From DAOPXV01 sp964551445 (GTDB lineage: Bacteria > Muiribacteriota > UBA9980), in the NCBI GenBank assembly GCA_964551445.1, contig CAZKCG010000007.1, forward strand, positions 74,778 through 138,777: a stretch of DNA of 64,000 bases, given 5' to 3'. The notes below the pieces were generated by a model. The model saw only the letters and a list, made by a program, of their open reading frames with translations. It did not search any database and was not told where the DNA came from. The stretch's first letter is position 1. Each line of letters begins with the position of its first letter. Shown in pieces: positions 53,022-62,478 of this stretch. Made by a program: the position numbers and the translations under genes.

Positions 53022-53762
53022 TTATTTAGCCCTTTTCGCTTTTTTCAGACTCTTATAAGCCGGTTTTGAGGCAGGGTTTGTGTTAGCGGAATCGCCCTTG
53101 TATTTTGACGGATCTATGAATTTCATAGGGTCCACTGGTTTCTTATTCGCGTCGAGAACTTCAAAATGAAGGTGAGCGCCGGTGCTCATGCCGGTATTTC
53201 CTGATTTCGTTCCGGCTATGGGTTTTCCAAGTTCTACCTTCGTTCCGACCGGCGCCCTCTTTGAAAGATGGGCGTATCTGGAATAAAATGTTTTTCCGTT
53301 TATTTCATGCATGACGAGTATGGTATTTCCGTATCCGCGGTCGAATTCCGATGAGACGACAATTCCGCCGCCTATAGCCGTCACGGTCGATCCGGACGGA
53401 ACGCTGATATCGATGCCGGTGTGAAATTTTCTCGTCTTTTTAACGGGGTGGATCCTCCAGCCGAAAGCGCTCATAAACCTTCCGGACGCGGGATATACGC
53501 CGCCGAATTTTTCATCCCCTGACGCCGTTGATTCAGCCGTGCCCGCAGCGGTGTTTGAAACCTTCTGATCGGCGCCGCCTGAAGAAACTCCGGTTCCCGA
53601 ATTCACCGTCTGGTTATTTTGAGAAGAAGTTGAAATGCTGCCCTTTTCGAGCTGTTCGCCGATACTTTGTATCCCGCCGGTTTCTTCGGCGAAAAGAACG
53701 ACATTAGAAGATAATAACGACGCTATAAGAAACAATGCGACGGCAATTTTTTTTCTTCGCAT
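53022..53762 (-). CDS. Secreted M23 peptidase
   Basis: 246 residues from the ATG at 53762, chosen because GAGGAG lies just upstream and a good signal peptide follows (to VVLFAEE). A Ser/Thr/Gly-rich linker leads to a full M23 domain: HPVKKTRKFHTGIDIS (His and Asp ligands), GYGNTILVMHEINGKTFYSRYAHLS and GAHLHFEV (HxH). It cleaves peptidoglycan cross-links. The frame extends 53 residues upstream, but that part is not coding-like. Confidence 0.92.
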   Translation of the reverse strand: MRRKKIAVALFLIASLLSSNVVLFAEETGGIQSIGEQLEKGSISTSSQNNQTVNSGTGVSSGGADQKVSNTAAGTAESTASGDEKFGGVYPASGRFMSAFGWRIHPVKKTRKFHTGIDISVPSGSTVTAIGGGIVVSSEFDRGYGNTILVMHEINGKTFYSRYAHLSKRAPVGTKVELGKPIAGTKSGNTGMSTGAHLHFEVLDANKKPVDPMKFIDPSKYKGDSANTNPASKPAYKSLKKAKRAK

Positions 53763-53889
53763 AAAATTTCTCCTCTCTTTATATAAAAATTTAATACCTG
53801 TCCAAAAAACCGTTAATAATAAAAAGCGTAACCGCCTTTTTAATATTATACTAAATATAGCACTAAAATGTTTCAAAAAATTGAAATTA

Positions 53890-54906
53890 TTAAAGAAATC
53901 TATAAAATTCATCCGGCGCAAGCTCGGCCGAAGGCTTTTTATCGAAAAGAAACTTTCTTATATCGACGCAGAGGTGGCACTTTCCGGCATATCCTTCTTT
54001 TCTTTCGGCATACCCGTATTCCGCGGCATAGTTGAACAATCCCCTGACGCCCTCATTAAGCAGCGCTTCAAGGACCGGCTTTTCGCTAAGGTCTATCTCT
54101 TCGTGAATATCTTTATACGAACACGGCGCGATCCCGGCGCAGAGCCCGCCCGGCATATAATTCCCGTAGCAGTCAATGTGAAAATGGGCCGTACCCCGAA
54201 GTTCCCTTTCGCAATCGGTTATGAAAAACTCGTTCGCCGCGCGCATTTTATAAAGCGGCGGCTCCATATATCCGGCCCTTCCGCCCGGGATCAGATAATA
54301 AAGATCGGCGATGGAGCTTATCGCTCCGGCGGGAAGATCTTTTATTTTAACCGGCCTTTTTTTATCGAACGACTCGAAAAAACTTTCGAATTCCGCGATC
54401 CACACGAAAGCGCCGCCGTATCCGAAAACCTCGCGGACAAGTCCTATAGCGCCCATTGTGGTCTCAGGTGTTATAAATTCGGCATGAAAAGGCGAGACCG
54501 ATATCAGAATGCTTCGTAATCCCGCGTCATATAATTTTTGAAGCACAGGCCTGTATTTTTCGGGGTTCCTTCCCCAGAACCCGTTCGTTTCGACGTAAGA
54601 AACCCGCACGCCGTGCTTTTTCGCAGCGTTCAGGGCCGCCAGCACGCATTCTGGATTTAAGAACGCCTCGCCGCCGCCTATATGGATCTCAGCGTAAGGC
54701 CCGTTTTTTTGAATCGTCCCGAAAATATCGTCCAGCTCTTCAGCCGTCATCCAGCGGTTCTCGCGCTTCGGAGAGCCGCACACGAGGCAGTGGGCGCATG
54801 AATTGGTGCATTTGTAGGATAAAATAACGCCGCCGCCCTGAAGCTCACCTATCGTAAGCCTGTCGGAGCGGCGGGTCTTTCTGAAAAAATTAAGATTTAT
54901 TCCCAT
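53890..54906 (-). CDS. Radical SAM protein with SPASM-like C-terminal Cys residues
   Basis: 338 residues. Radical SAM cluster C33-x3-C37-x2-C40 (YKCTNSCAHCL), GGGEAFL for SAM binding, and a TIM-barrel core. The C-terminal part has further Cys (DCYGNYMPGGLCAGIAPCS, CHLC), which may hold an auxiliary Fe-S cluster as in SPASM maturases that modify peptides or build cofactors. Upstream is the YdjM-like membrane gene, 14 bases away. No ribosome site is obvious. The substrate is unknown; a peptide is one possibility. Confidence 0.8.
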   Translation of the reverse strand: MGINLNFFRKTRRSDRLTIGELQGGGVILSYKCTNSCAHCLVCGSPKRENRWMTAEELDDIFGTIQKNGPYAEIHIGGGEAFLNPECVLAALNAAKKHGVRVSYVETNGFWGRNPEKYRPVLQKLYDAGLRSILISVSPFHAEFITPETTMGAIGLVREVFGYGGAFVWIAEFESFFESFDKKRPVKIKDLPAGAISSIADLYYLIPGGRAGYMEPPLYKMRAANEFFITDCERELRGTAHFHIDCYGNYMPGGLCAGIAPCSYKDIHEEIDLSEKPVLEALLNEGVRGLFNYAAEYGYAERKEGYAGKCHLCVDIRKFLFDKKPSAELAPDEFYRFL

Positions 54907-54920
54907 TTTGAGCGCGTCTT

Positions 54921-56144
54921 TTACATATCGCCGGATTCGCCGGACATGTTTGAAACGTCGAAATATTCGTTGGTCTCCGTCTCGCGCTTCTCATAGTAGA
55001 ATTTTTTGTAGAGCAATACGAGCGAGTAGATTATACCGAGCGGTATAGCGACGAAGTAAACCGCGTAGTTCAATAACGATATCAGATAATAGGACGCGTT
55101 TGAAAAATCTCCGCCGACCGATGCGGCCCAGGGAAGCGTAAAAGCCGGCGTCGGAGCGAACGCGTTCATATTCCAGATTATTACGGCTATCGAGATATAA
55201 TTAACGAAAATATTCGGGAAGGTCGAGGCCGAGGTCGTCCACTGAAGTCCCTGTGAGCGGTCTTTAGTGAACGGGTACCACAGGTTCGAACCGAGATGGC
55301 CCGTCTGATCGACGAATATATGCGACCACATCGCCAGGATCCCCATGAAAAACGCCGATATCGAAAGCGGCGTGAAAAGCCCCATGACATTGCCTTTGAA
55401 AAGTTCAGCCCACGGAGCGTATATGGCGAAAGCCAGAGGCCCGGTTATAGCGCCAAGCGTGAGGCTGTGCGACCACTGGCGGTGCCATGGAATGAAGTCG
55501 ATCCTGACCTTGTCTTTATCGTATTCGAAAGCGAAATCGGGTCCTGAAAATATTCCGACCTCGGTGTCCTGATAATAAGTATTGTTTATTTCAGCGTTGA
55601 ATTTCGCGGTGTAAAAATGATCTTTGGTCGGCCTGGTCTCAGGCATTCCAGGCAGATGGTCGATAAGTTTTTCGAGCGTTTTCGGAACACCCATTTCGGC
55701 TATCGATTTATCCATCGTTTCATAGGAAGGCAGATAATCGAGCTTTTCCATGACCTGGCTCATGGTCTTTATGGAACCGATCATGACCGTCACTTCTTTT
55801 CTCTTATCGTCCACGAAAAGGTTGAAGGTCCTGTAATGGCTCGCGGAAAGCCTTATTATATCGATCTTGAGATAGATCGTCTTTTTTTCTTTATAAGCCT
55901 GTTCCATGGCTTTTACGTATTCTTCGGCGACATATTTCGCATCGAGTTTGTCCTCGTCGATCCTGACTACGTAATCATGTTTCCAGAAATAGCGGGCGAA
56001 CCGGAAATCGAGCGTATCGCAGCAAACCCCGAAAACGCCGCCGAACGGCAGGAAAAACGATTTATTGGCGAAAACGGAATGCATTCCCGCGGGAAAGCAC
56101 GAGGCGGTCGCTACTCCGGTTAAAAAGTGGGTGATACCTTTCAT
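54921..56144 (-). CDS. YdjM-like inner-membrane protein (DUF457-type, expanded)
   Basis: 407 residues. N-terminal motif KGITHFLTGVATASCF and the later WHRQWSHSLTLG and WSHIFVDQTGHLGSNL match the metal-dependent hydrolase-like YdjM/DUF457 membrane family, with conserved His. Four to six membrane segments lie in the second half. A hydrophilic block of about 180 residues (about 60-240) is inserted between the two conserved parts, making it about twice the normal size. Operon partner of the radical SAM gene. Catalytic function is unproven in this family. Confidence 0.75.
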   Translation of the reverse strand: MKGITHFLTGVATASCFPAGMHSVFANKSFFLPFGGVFGVCCDTLDFRFARYFWKHDYVVRIDEDKLDAKYVAEEYVKAMEQAYKEKKTIYLKIDIIRLSASHYRTFNLFVDDKRKEVTVMIGSIKTMSQVMEKLDYLPSYETMDKSIAEMGVPKTLEKLIDHLPGMPETRPTKDHFYTAKFNAEINNTYYQDTEVGIFSGPDFAFEYDKDKVRIDFIPWHRQWSHSLTLGAITGPLAFAIYAPWAELFKGNVMGLFTPLSISAFFMGILAMWSHIFVDQTGHLGSNLWYPFTKDRSQGLQWTTSASTFPNIFVNYISIAVIIWNMNAFAPTPAFTLPWAASVGGDFSNASYYLISLLNYAVYFVAIPLGIIYSLVLLYKKFYYEKRETETNEYFDVSNMSGESGDM

Positions 56145-56264
56145 GATCGGACACTCCCTTTTTACTTTTAGATGATTTTAAAAATTCTACTATATTATAA
56201 AGCATATAAGCATTATTTTCAAGTCAAATTAAAATAAAAAAATGGATTTATAACGTTGAAATAT

Positions 56265-56272
56265 GTTATAAT
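56265..56272 (+). promoter_or_regulatory. Extended -10 promoter for the candidate RNA
   Basis: GTTATAAT preceded by an extended TG (TGTTATAAT, 56264-56272); the -35 region is weak. It lies about 10 bases before the first base-paired part of the RNA. Confidence 0.45.
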
Positions 56273-56279
56273 TTTTTTG

Positions 56280-56520
56280 TTTCAGCGTTCTTAAGCGGGT
56301 AGCGTATCCTGAACAAACCCCGGCGGCAAGCCGTTCAAACGGTTTTAAACGGCAGAAAAACTTAAAGGCCGGCCAATTCTGGACCCCGCATACTGGCTCT
56401 AAAACGGGCAAAAGCGGAATCAGGCCGGTCTATGCTTCTAGCTCGGGGCTTCGAATGGCAATGACTTGAACTTTACGGACCATAAGTAATTTTAACAACT
56501 CGCCCCGCGCGGGGCTTTAT
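56280..56520 (+). ncRNA. Candidate structured RNA ending in an intrinsic terminator
   Basis: The segment contains nested pairings: CCCCG (56318-56322) with CGGGG (56444-56448); GCCGTT with AACGGC in a local hairpin; CCGGCC-a-ATTC (56369-56379) with GAAT-ca-GGCCGG (56417-56428); and CCCG with CGGG inside it. A GC-perfect terminator stem follows (56502-56515). It sits behind an extended -10 promoter and 45 bases before the MutS-like gene. It matches no riboswitch, tmRNA, RNase P or SRP signature I know. It could be an independent small RNA or a leader that controls the downstream gene. Confidence 0.5.
56502..56518 (+). terminator. Intrinsic terminator of the candidate RNA
   Basis: GCCCC-GCGC-GGGGC followed by TTT. 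Short but fully paired. Confidence 0.6.
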
Positions 56521-56567
56521 ATCAAAGAAATATCGTAAATACTTTCGACAGGTAAAGGATCAATTAT

Positions 56568-58523
56568 ATGAACACATACGAAGAATATTACAATGGGTCG
56601 GTCTCTTTGAAAAAAGAGCTTATCTCATCGCATGAAGCGCTTTTACAAACATTGGTGAAAGAGCTCGAAATTTATGAGCGCAAAGATTCGCTGTGCGCCA
56701 ATCTCAGGCTGGGGTTTTTCCTCGGCATGATCGTCTGTCTGATATCGGGATTATACGGAGGCGAGGCGGCCGGCGCGAGAACCACCATACTTTATTCGCT
56801 CGCCGGCGTTTTCGTGATATCGTTTTTATCCCTGATTCATTACCATGACAAAATAATCATACTACTCGAAAAAGCCCGAGCTCGAGTGGTTTTAAAAAAA
56901 GAGAGGCTCGAGCGCGTGAAGGACGTCGAAAGACCCGTCGCCGGCGTTCGCGACAGCATGATCCACGAAACGGTGACGCATGAATTTCTGGACGGAACTT
57001 TTGGCTTTTCTGAAAACCCATCAAGATTCGAACTTTCGGAACACATAATCAACGATCTGGATCTTTTCGAAGGCGGAAGGAATATCTTCGGCTTATACTG
57101 CACGGCCCAGACGGCGCCGGGAAAACAACGGCTTTATCAGTGCCTCAGATCACCCTTCATGGACGCGAAGACCATAAAAGAGCGCCAGGCGGCCGTCGAA
57201 GAACTTTCAAAGGACGCCGCTTTCATCGAAGCCGCCGCGGTAGAAGCCTTCCCCATGAGAAACATCAGGTTTTCAGAATATATGAACGCGGTGACCGCGC
57301 CGGACATCCTGCCGCATAACGCAATATTCCGCTATTTCATAATGGCCATGGGCGTCCTGCCGATACTCTCCATTTTAACCGGAAAATATGATGTTTTCGC
57401 TTGGCTTTACTTCATAAATCTTTTTATCATCGGATCTTCCTTTGAAAAATGCGCCGTGATCAAAAAGAACTATTCGTCTCTCGCGCTTTTCGGCCGGTGC
57501 TTTTTCGCCCTCGCGGGAATATTTTCCACGAAAAAATTCGAAAGCCCCGTTTTAACGGACATCGCCGCTAAATTTTGCGGCGCGGAAGCCGGCGGAACTC
57601 CCGATGGTTTTTTCGTCAGAAAGCTCGGAGAGATATCCGGAACAGCCGCCATAATGCAGTTTCCGATCCCCGTTATATTAGACGCGGTCTTTCTTTTCGA
57701 CATTAATATGTGCGAAAGAGTGGAACGAAAGGTCGCGAACTTCCGGCCCGAGCTTTTGAACTTAGTCCCGGCCATAGCCGAATTCGAGGCGCTTTCATCC
57801 TTCGCCGGCATCAAACTCGATCAGCCCGAATACCGGTTCGCCTCGATCGACGATTCGCCGGAACCCGCGCTTTCGTTCTCGGGCCTGGCTCACCCCTTCA
57901 TCGATATCGAAAAAGCGGTCGCAAACTCCATATCGTTTAACTCGGCCTGCGATATCGCCATCATAACCGGCTCCAATATGTCCGGCAAATCGACATTTTT
58001 AAAATCCGTTTCGCTCGCCGCGGTTCTATCCGCCGCCGGCGCCCCCGTGCGAGCCATGAGCGCGAGCCTCACCCCGGTGCGCATAATCACCGATATACGC
58101 GTCAGCGATTCGATAACGCTCGGCATAAGCCATTTTTATTCGGAACTTTTAAGGGTGAAGATGGTCACCGACGAACTCATGAAAGGCAGGATGGTCCTCG
58201 GCATCTTCGACGAGCTGTTCCACGGCACCAACAGCCGCGAAAGGCTGGCCCTCTGCCGCGCGACGCTCGAATATCTGAAGAACACCGGCGGACGATTCAT
58301 CGTCGCGACGCACGACCGCGAGCTGACCGCTATAGCGTCTAACGTTTCAGGCGCCGCGATAAAAAATTATCACTTCGAGGAAAAGATCACCGGCGTTGAA
58401 AGCACCTTTACTTACAAGCTTATCGACGGCCCCTCGACGGTCACAAACGCCATAGCGCTCGCTCAAAAGTGCGGCCTGCCTGAACAGATATATAAACGCG
58501 CAAGAGAGCTGGCGGGGGAGTAG
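56568..58523 (+). CDS. Membrane-anchored MutS-like ATPase
   Basis: 651 residues. Two N-terminal membrane segments (LGFFLGMIVCLISGLYGG, ILYSLAGVFVISFLSLIHY) precede a MutS lever-like helical region. The ATPase follows: Walker A GSNMSGKST, Walker B-like VLGIFDELFHGTNSRER, and ATHDREL. It lacks the MutS mismatch-recognition domain (no N-terminal F-x-E), and domain order fits the MutS paralogue group found in Bacteroidetes-like genomes. Anchoring of a mismatch-type ATPase to the membrane is unusual and its role is not known. The candidate RNA lies immediately upstream. Confidence 0.85.
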   Translation: MNTYEEYYNGSVSLKKELISSHEALLQTLVKELEIYERKDSLCANLRLGFFLGMIVCLISGLYGGEAAGARTTILYSLAGVFVISFLSLIHYHDKIIILLEKARARVVLKKERLERVKDVERPVAGVRDSMIHETVTHEFLDGTFGFSENPSRFELSEHIINDLDLFEGGRNIFGLYCTAQTAPGKQRLYQCLRSPFMDAKTIKERQAAVEELSKDAAFIEAAAVEAFPMRNIRFSEYMNAVTAPDILPHNAIFRYFIMAMGVLPILSILTGKYDVFAWLYFINLFIIGSSFEKCAVIKKNYSSLALFGRCFFALAGIFSTKKFESPVLTDIAAKFCGAEAGGTPDGFFVRKLGEISGTAAIMQFPIPVILDAVFLFDINMCERVERKVANFRPELLNLVPAIAEFEALSSFAGIKLDQPEYRFASIDDSPEPALSFSGLAHPFIDIEKAVANSISFNSACDIAIITGSNMSGKSTFLKSVSLAAVLSAAGAPVRAMSASLTPVRIITDIRVSDSITLGISHFYSELLRVKMVTDELMKGRMVLGIFDELFHGTNSRERLALCRATLEYLKNTGGRFIVATHDRELTAIASNVSGAAIKNYHFEEKITGVESTFTYKLIDGPSTVTNAIALAQKCGLPEQIYKRARELAGE

Positions 58524-58529
58524 ATCGAC

Positions 58530-58600
58530 GGAGAACGGAGAACGAAGAGTGGAGAACGAAGTTGAGAGTTGAGAGCGGAAAGTGAAGAGTTGAGGAAGGC
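58530..58600. repeat. Purine-rich low-complexity tract
   Basis: Imperfect units such as GAGAACGAAG and GAGTTGAGAG recur here; a complementary version (TCTCAACTC) is at 59641-59690, and related pieces are near 34070 and 34190-34230. They lie only between genes. Confidence 0.6.
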
Positions 58601-58759
58601 GCTTCGCGCATATTTTTAAAAAGATGGTTTATTTTATTTAGTGATTAACCAGTAACAACCCGAGGTCGCGGTCAATTTCAGGCCGCGGACATAAAGGGAA
58701 CATGCCGGCCTGTAAGCGGTCTCAACTCATTTTTAAATCAAGAAAGTAACGGGTGTAAA

Positions 58760-59509
58760 ATGGATAACGAAACCAGAAAAGTAATACTTATAATAGCGGA
58801 CATAAGCGGCTACACTTCCTATATGGTCGCGCACCGCTCAGAACTCGCGCACGGTCAGATACTCATCACGAAACTGCTCGAGGCCATCATCGGCCAGGCG
58901 GAGATACCGCTCGATATATCCAAACTCGAAGGCGACGCGGTCTTCATGTATGCCGCCGCGGAAAAATCTGAAAATGACCTGACCGCAATCGCAGGATCGA
59001 TCAACCCGAAGCTCACGAAATTTTTCGACGCCTTTTTTGAAAAACTGCACGAACTCATGGACTCAAGAATATGCGGCTGTCCGGCGTGCTGCAACCTCGG
59101 AAATTTGAAGCTGAAACTCGTCATTCACGCCGGCGAAGCGCTCTTTCACAAGATAGGCCGTTTCAACGAGCTTTCAGGCGTCGACGTAATAACGGTCCAC
59201 AGGCTCCTTAAAAACGGCGTTAATTCGGATCAATATATCCTGATGACGGAAAGCGCTCACAAGATATTGGATTTCGAGGGCAAGAACCGCATGGCCGAAA
59301 TGTCGGAAGAACTTTCAGGCATAGGCCCTGTCAAGACCCATGTCTATTACATGGGCGGTTCAGAAAACCCGAACACAGCGGCAGCTCAGACCACTGATTA
59401 TTCATCCGTGTACTATAAAATGAAAAATCTGGCATGGCTCGTCATAAATACGCTGCTGATAAGGTCGGGACTCAAAAGGTCAATAGAGATCAAAAACATC
59501 GCGAAATAA
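58760..59509 (+). CDS. DUF2652-like cyclase-fold protein
   Basis: 249 residues. Residues 1-180 resemble a class III nucleotide-cyclase fold, with IIADISGYTSYMV at the N-terminus and KLEGDAVFMYA, matching the DUF2652 group. The catalytic residues of true cyclases are incompletely conserved, and a CGCPACCNL Cys cluster is inserted. Activity is therefore uncertain. It lies 236 bases after the MutS-like gene and 192 before a lipoprotein-like gene on the same strand. Confidence 0.75.
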   Translation: MDNETRKVILIIADISGYTSYMVAHRSELAHGQILITKLLEAIIGQAEIPLDISKLEGDAVFMYAAAEKSENDLTAIAGSINPKLTKFFDAFFEKLHELMDSRICGCPACCNLGNLKLKLVIHAGEALFHKIGRFNELSGVDVITVHRLLKNGVNSDQYILMTESAHKILDFEGKNRMAEMSEELSGIGPVKTHVYYMGGSENPNTAAAQTTDYSSVYYKMKNLAWLVINTLLIRSGLKRSIEIKNIAK

Positions 59510-59701
59510 GCCCGCCGGAACAAGGGTAATTTTTTTAGTGAAGAGCGGAGAATTATGATTTCGCTCGTTTCGCGAGCCTTTGCAAAAAAATAATGCCTGA
59601 AATAAGCAATAGACCGTCTTTATTGTAAGAAAATCCTTTAGTTCTCAACTCTGAACTCTCAACTTGCAATTAACTCTCAGCTTATAACGAAAGGAACGAT
59701 C

Positions 59702-60925
59702 ATGAAAATTTTTATAAAAGCTTTTATTTTAATAGTTTCTTCATTTTTATTCTGTTTTCCGTTCAGCGCATCCGGCGCCGATAATAAAATGGGCGGGCCG
59801 CTGACCGATGAATCCTATTTTGAGAACATGGGGGCGTCCACCGCTTCTGAAGCCATGAAATATTTCGAACGCGCCCACGATCTTCGCGTAAAAGACGAAA
59901 AAATCTGGTTCAAGATCGGATGCCTGCTCGAATCGTTCGACAGGAACAACGAAGCGCGCTTCTGCTACGACAGGCTTATCGAGGAAGATATAAATGACGA
60001 ACGCGCCATGTTCATCCGCGCCTACAACCTGAGCAAAAAGTTCAAGGAGCATAAATGGTCCGATTTTTCTGACGCCGCGAAACCATATCTCGCCCGCGCG
60101 ATAAAAGCCGAGCTCTTAAATATCAAGGACGCGGAAAGAAAGATGCGCGTGAGAAACCGTATCTCGACCAAAACTTCGAACGAAACATATTTTCTCAAAC
60201 ACGAAGAGCTGTCGCCCGGAAACAGAAAACTCATATACAGATACGACACCGGCGAAAATTTAATATCCGTAGAGACTTTCGATCCCGTCGAAAAGTTCAT
60301 TTCGAAAACCGAATATTCATATGACCCGGACAATTTTTTAACGGAAGAAACGCTCTCCGGCCCCGGAAATTCAGTCATAAGCCGTTTGAAATATCAGCGC
60401 GGATACGATAATTTTCAGCTTCCCGAATACGAGGTCTGCTTCGACGATAAAGGAAAAGAGTTATGGAAAGCCGGATACATCTTCAAGATCCACGACCAGA
60501 TGTTAGAATTCTTCGAAAAGCGTTACGACATGGCCAAAAATCTTCTGGGCGAATATCAGTGCATGTACGATAACACCGGCCATCCGATCTATATCGCGGT
60601 CACTGACGCTCTGGGCGTCGCATCCATTTCATATGACAAGAAATACCATCGCGTCGACAAAGCCATCTTTTACAAACATGACGGCATAATGATCCGCCAT
60701 GGCCATTTTTACGAATACGACGACTTCGGAAACGTCGTAAAAAAAGCGGTTAAGGTGCCGGAAATAGAAGTAGGAGCGCCGTTTAAGCACGATATAGTTT
60801 TTAATATCGGATCATACGCCTTCAAATACGACGCTTACGGAAACCTCATCGAAGAGGTCTATTTCAACAAAAAAAGCGACGCGGTCTATAAAAAAGAATT
60901 CACTTATGAATATCATTCCAAATAG
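59702..60925 (+). CDS. Secreted protein with TPR-like and YD-repeat-like parts
   Basis: 407 residues with a signal peptide (to SASGA). Residues about 40-150 resemble TPR helices (DLRVKDEKIWFKIGCLLESFDRNNEA). The remainder has YD-type repeats reminiscent of RHS proteins (YSYDPDNFLTEE, FKYDAYGNLIEEVYF). AAAGGAAC lies before the ATG. It ends 11 bases before the propeller gene, so the two are coupled. No family named. Confidence 0.6.
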   Translation: MKIFIKAFILIVSSFLFCFPFSASGADNKMGGPLTDESYFENMGASTASEAMKYFERAHDLRVKDEKIWFKIGCLLESFDRNNEARFCYDRLIEEDINDERAMFIRAYNLSKKFKEHKWSDFSDAAKPYLARAIKAELLNIKDAERKMRVRNRISTKTSNETYFLKHEELSPGNRKLIYRYDTGENLISVETFDPVEKFISKTEYSYDPDNFLTEETLSGPGNSVISRLKYQRGYDNFQLPEYEVCFDDKGKELWKAGYIFKIHDQMLEFFEKRYDMAKNLLGEYQCMYDNTGHPIYIAVTDALGVASISYDKKYHRVDKAIFYKHDGIMIRHGHFYEYDDFGNVVKKAVKVPEIEVGAPFKHDIVFNIGSYAFKYDAYGNLIEEVYFNKKSDAVYKKEFTYEYHSK

Positions 60926-60936
60926 CCTTTAAGGAG

Positions 60937-62478
60937 ATGATCTTCGCCATGTCATGGTTATCCGGCATAACTTCGATGTTCGGTCCGAAGGTTAAAAGAG
61001 AAATAACGGTAAACGACATAGGCCCTTTCGAGGAAAAAATAATACCCGAGTCCTTCGTCCGCTCAAGAGACCTTTTGCGCATAGGATGCGTAACGCTTAA
61101 CACGAAAGGCAAAATGGCGGTTTCGATCAACGGAAAACGCGGCCCTTTTCAAGAAGGGATAATCGCGGGATACCCGATTTTCGACATTTCCGGGGCCCAT
61201 TTCGCGTATTCATCCGTGAACGGAGATAAATACGGCGTATCCTTCGACTGGAATGAATTCGGCCCATATAACGGACTTTTAAAGAAAACTCCGCTATTAA
61301 GTACCGACGGCAAAAAAATATTATACGTTATCCGCGATGGCGGTTCGGAAACGCTTATGATCAACGGCAAAGCCATTTTTCAGATCGAAGCGGGCTGGAG
61401 CGCGGTCGAAGGCTCGCCCTGTTTTTCAGACGACGGCGAAAGGACCGCCCTTATCGTCGAACGCAACGGTTCGATGCGCGCGGTTATCGACGGAAGACCT
61501 GAAGATATTTACGAATATGTCGAAAGTTACGGGTTTTATTCGCCTGACGGTTCTTCATACGCCTACCACGCTAAAAAAGGCGAAGACCGCATCGTTATCC
61601 GCGACGGGCGGGAGCTGCCGCAAACATCATGCGCCATGCCCGTGTTCGCCGGAAAATACCGCGGCCTTGAAGACGCGGTCTTTGGCGCGCCGAAATTTCC
61701 GGAAATGAAAAAACCTTCTCCGCTGGCGTTTTTCGTAAAGAAAATGGGCGAACATTTCGTCGTCGTCGACGGTTCCGAAGGGAAAAGATACCATTGCATA
61801 GCTTCTTATACGCCAATTTTCAGCCCTGACGCGAAAAGCTTGGCGTACGCGGCGGAAGACCCCGGCGGCAAATGTTTTCTCGTGGTCAACGATGACGAAT
61901 ATGCTCGTTTTGACGACATTTATTCGCCGACCATCAAATTTTCCCCCGACGGCAATAATATTCTTTTCAGAGCCGCGTCAAACGGAAAGGAAACCGTATC
62001 CTTGAACGGCAGGCCTGGAATTTTGCATGAAAATATAATTGAAGACCCGTTTTTTTCACCCGACGGAAACCACTACGCCTATACCGCGTCCGACGGGTAT
62101 TGCGTATTCGCGGTCATTGACGGCATTAAGCTCCGCTCCCTTCCAGGTGTCGGAAAGCCGGTTTTTTCGCCTGACGGAAAGCGCGCGGCGTACGTCGCAA
62201 GCGACGGTTACAGAAATTTCGTCATCGAAGGCGAGGGCGAATCCGAAATATTCGAGCTCGTTTATAACCAGCCGGTTTTTTCGCCGGACGGCAAACATCT
62301 TATTTATTCGGTGAACGACGGAACCAGCGACAGGATAGTCGTCGACGGCGAACCCGGAAAACCATATAAAAGGATAGTTAATTCGGGCGGCTCGATCAGA
62401 TTTTCATCAAACGATACTTTTCATTACATGGCGCTCGATAACGACCGGATCAGGATCATCGAAGAAAAAATATCTTGA
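60937..62478 (+). CDS. WD40-like beta-propeller protein
   Basis: 513 residues with about eight repeats of the form PxFSPDGKxxAYxAxDGxxxFVVxDGExG, matching the WD40-like (PD40/TolB-type) propeller. No signal peptide. The frame starts at 60937, but ATG at 60949 is an alternative; AAGGAG overlaps the first. It follows the RHS-like gene closely. Propellers of this type bind partners; no enzymatic residues are seen. Confidence 0.75.
   Translation: MIFAMSWLSGITSMFGPKVKREITVNDIGPFEEKIIPESFVRSRDLLRIGCVTLNTKGKMAVSINGKRGPFQEGIIAGYPIFDISGAHFAYSSVNGDKYGVSFDWNEFGPYNGLLKKTPLLSTDGKKILYVIRDGGSETLMINGKAIFQIEAGWSAVEGSPCFSDDGERTALIVERNGSMRAVIDGRPEDIYEYVESYGFYSPDGSSYAYHAKKGEDRIVIRDGRELPQTSCAMPVFAGKYRGLEDAVFGAPKFPEMKKPSPLAFFVKKMGEHFVVVDGSEGKRYHCIASYTPIFSPDAKSLAYAAEDPGGKCFLVVNDDEYARFDDIYSPTIKFSPDGNNILFRAASNGKETVSLNGRPGILHENIIEDPFFSPDGNHYAYTASDGYCVFAVIDGIKLRSLPGVGKPVFSPDGKRAAYVASDGYRNFVIEGEGESEIFELVYNQPVFSPDGKHLIYSVNDGTSDRIVVDGEPGKPYKRIVNSGGSIRFSSNDTFHYMALDNDRIRIIEEKIS

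Noticed and set aside
56280..56520. tRNA, tmRNA, RNase P, SRP RNA or a known riboswitch
   Set aside because: No T-arm/CCA, tag frame, P4 signature, SRP loop or riboswitch consensus could be recognised.
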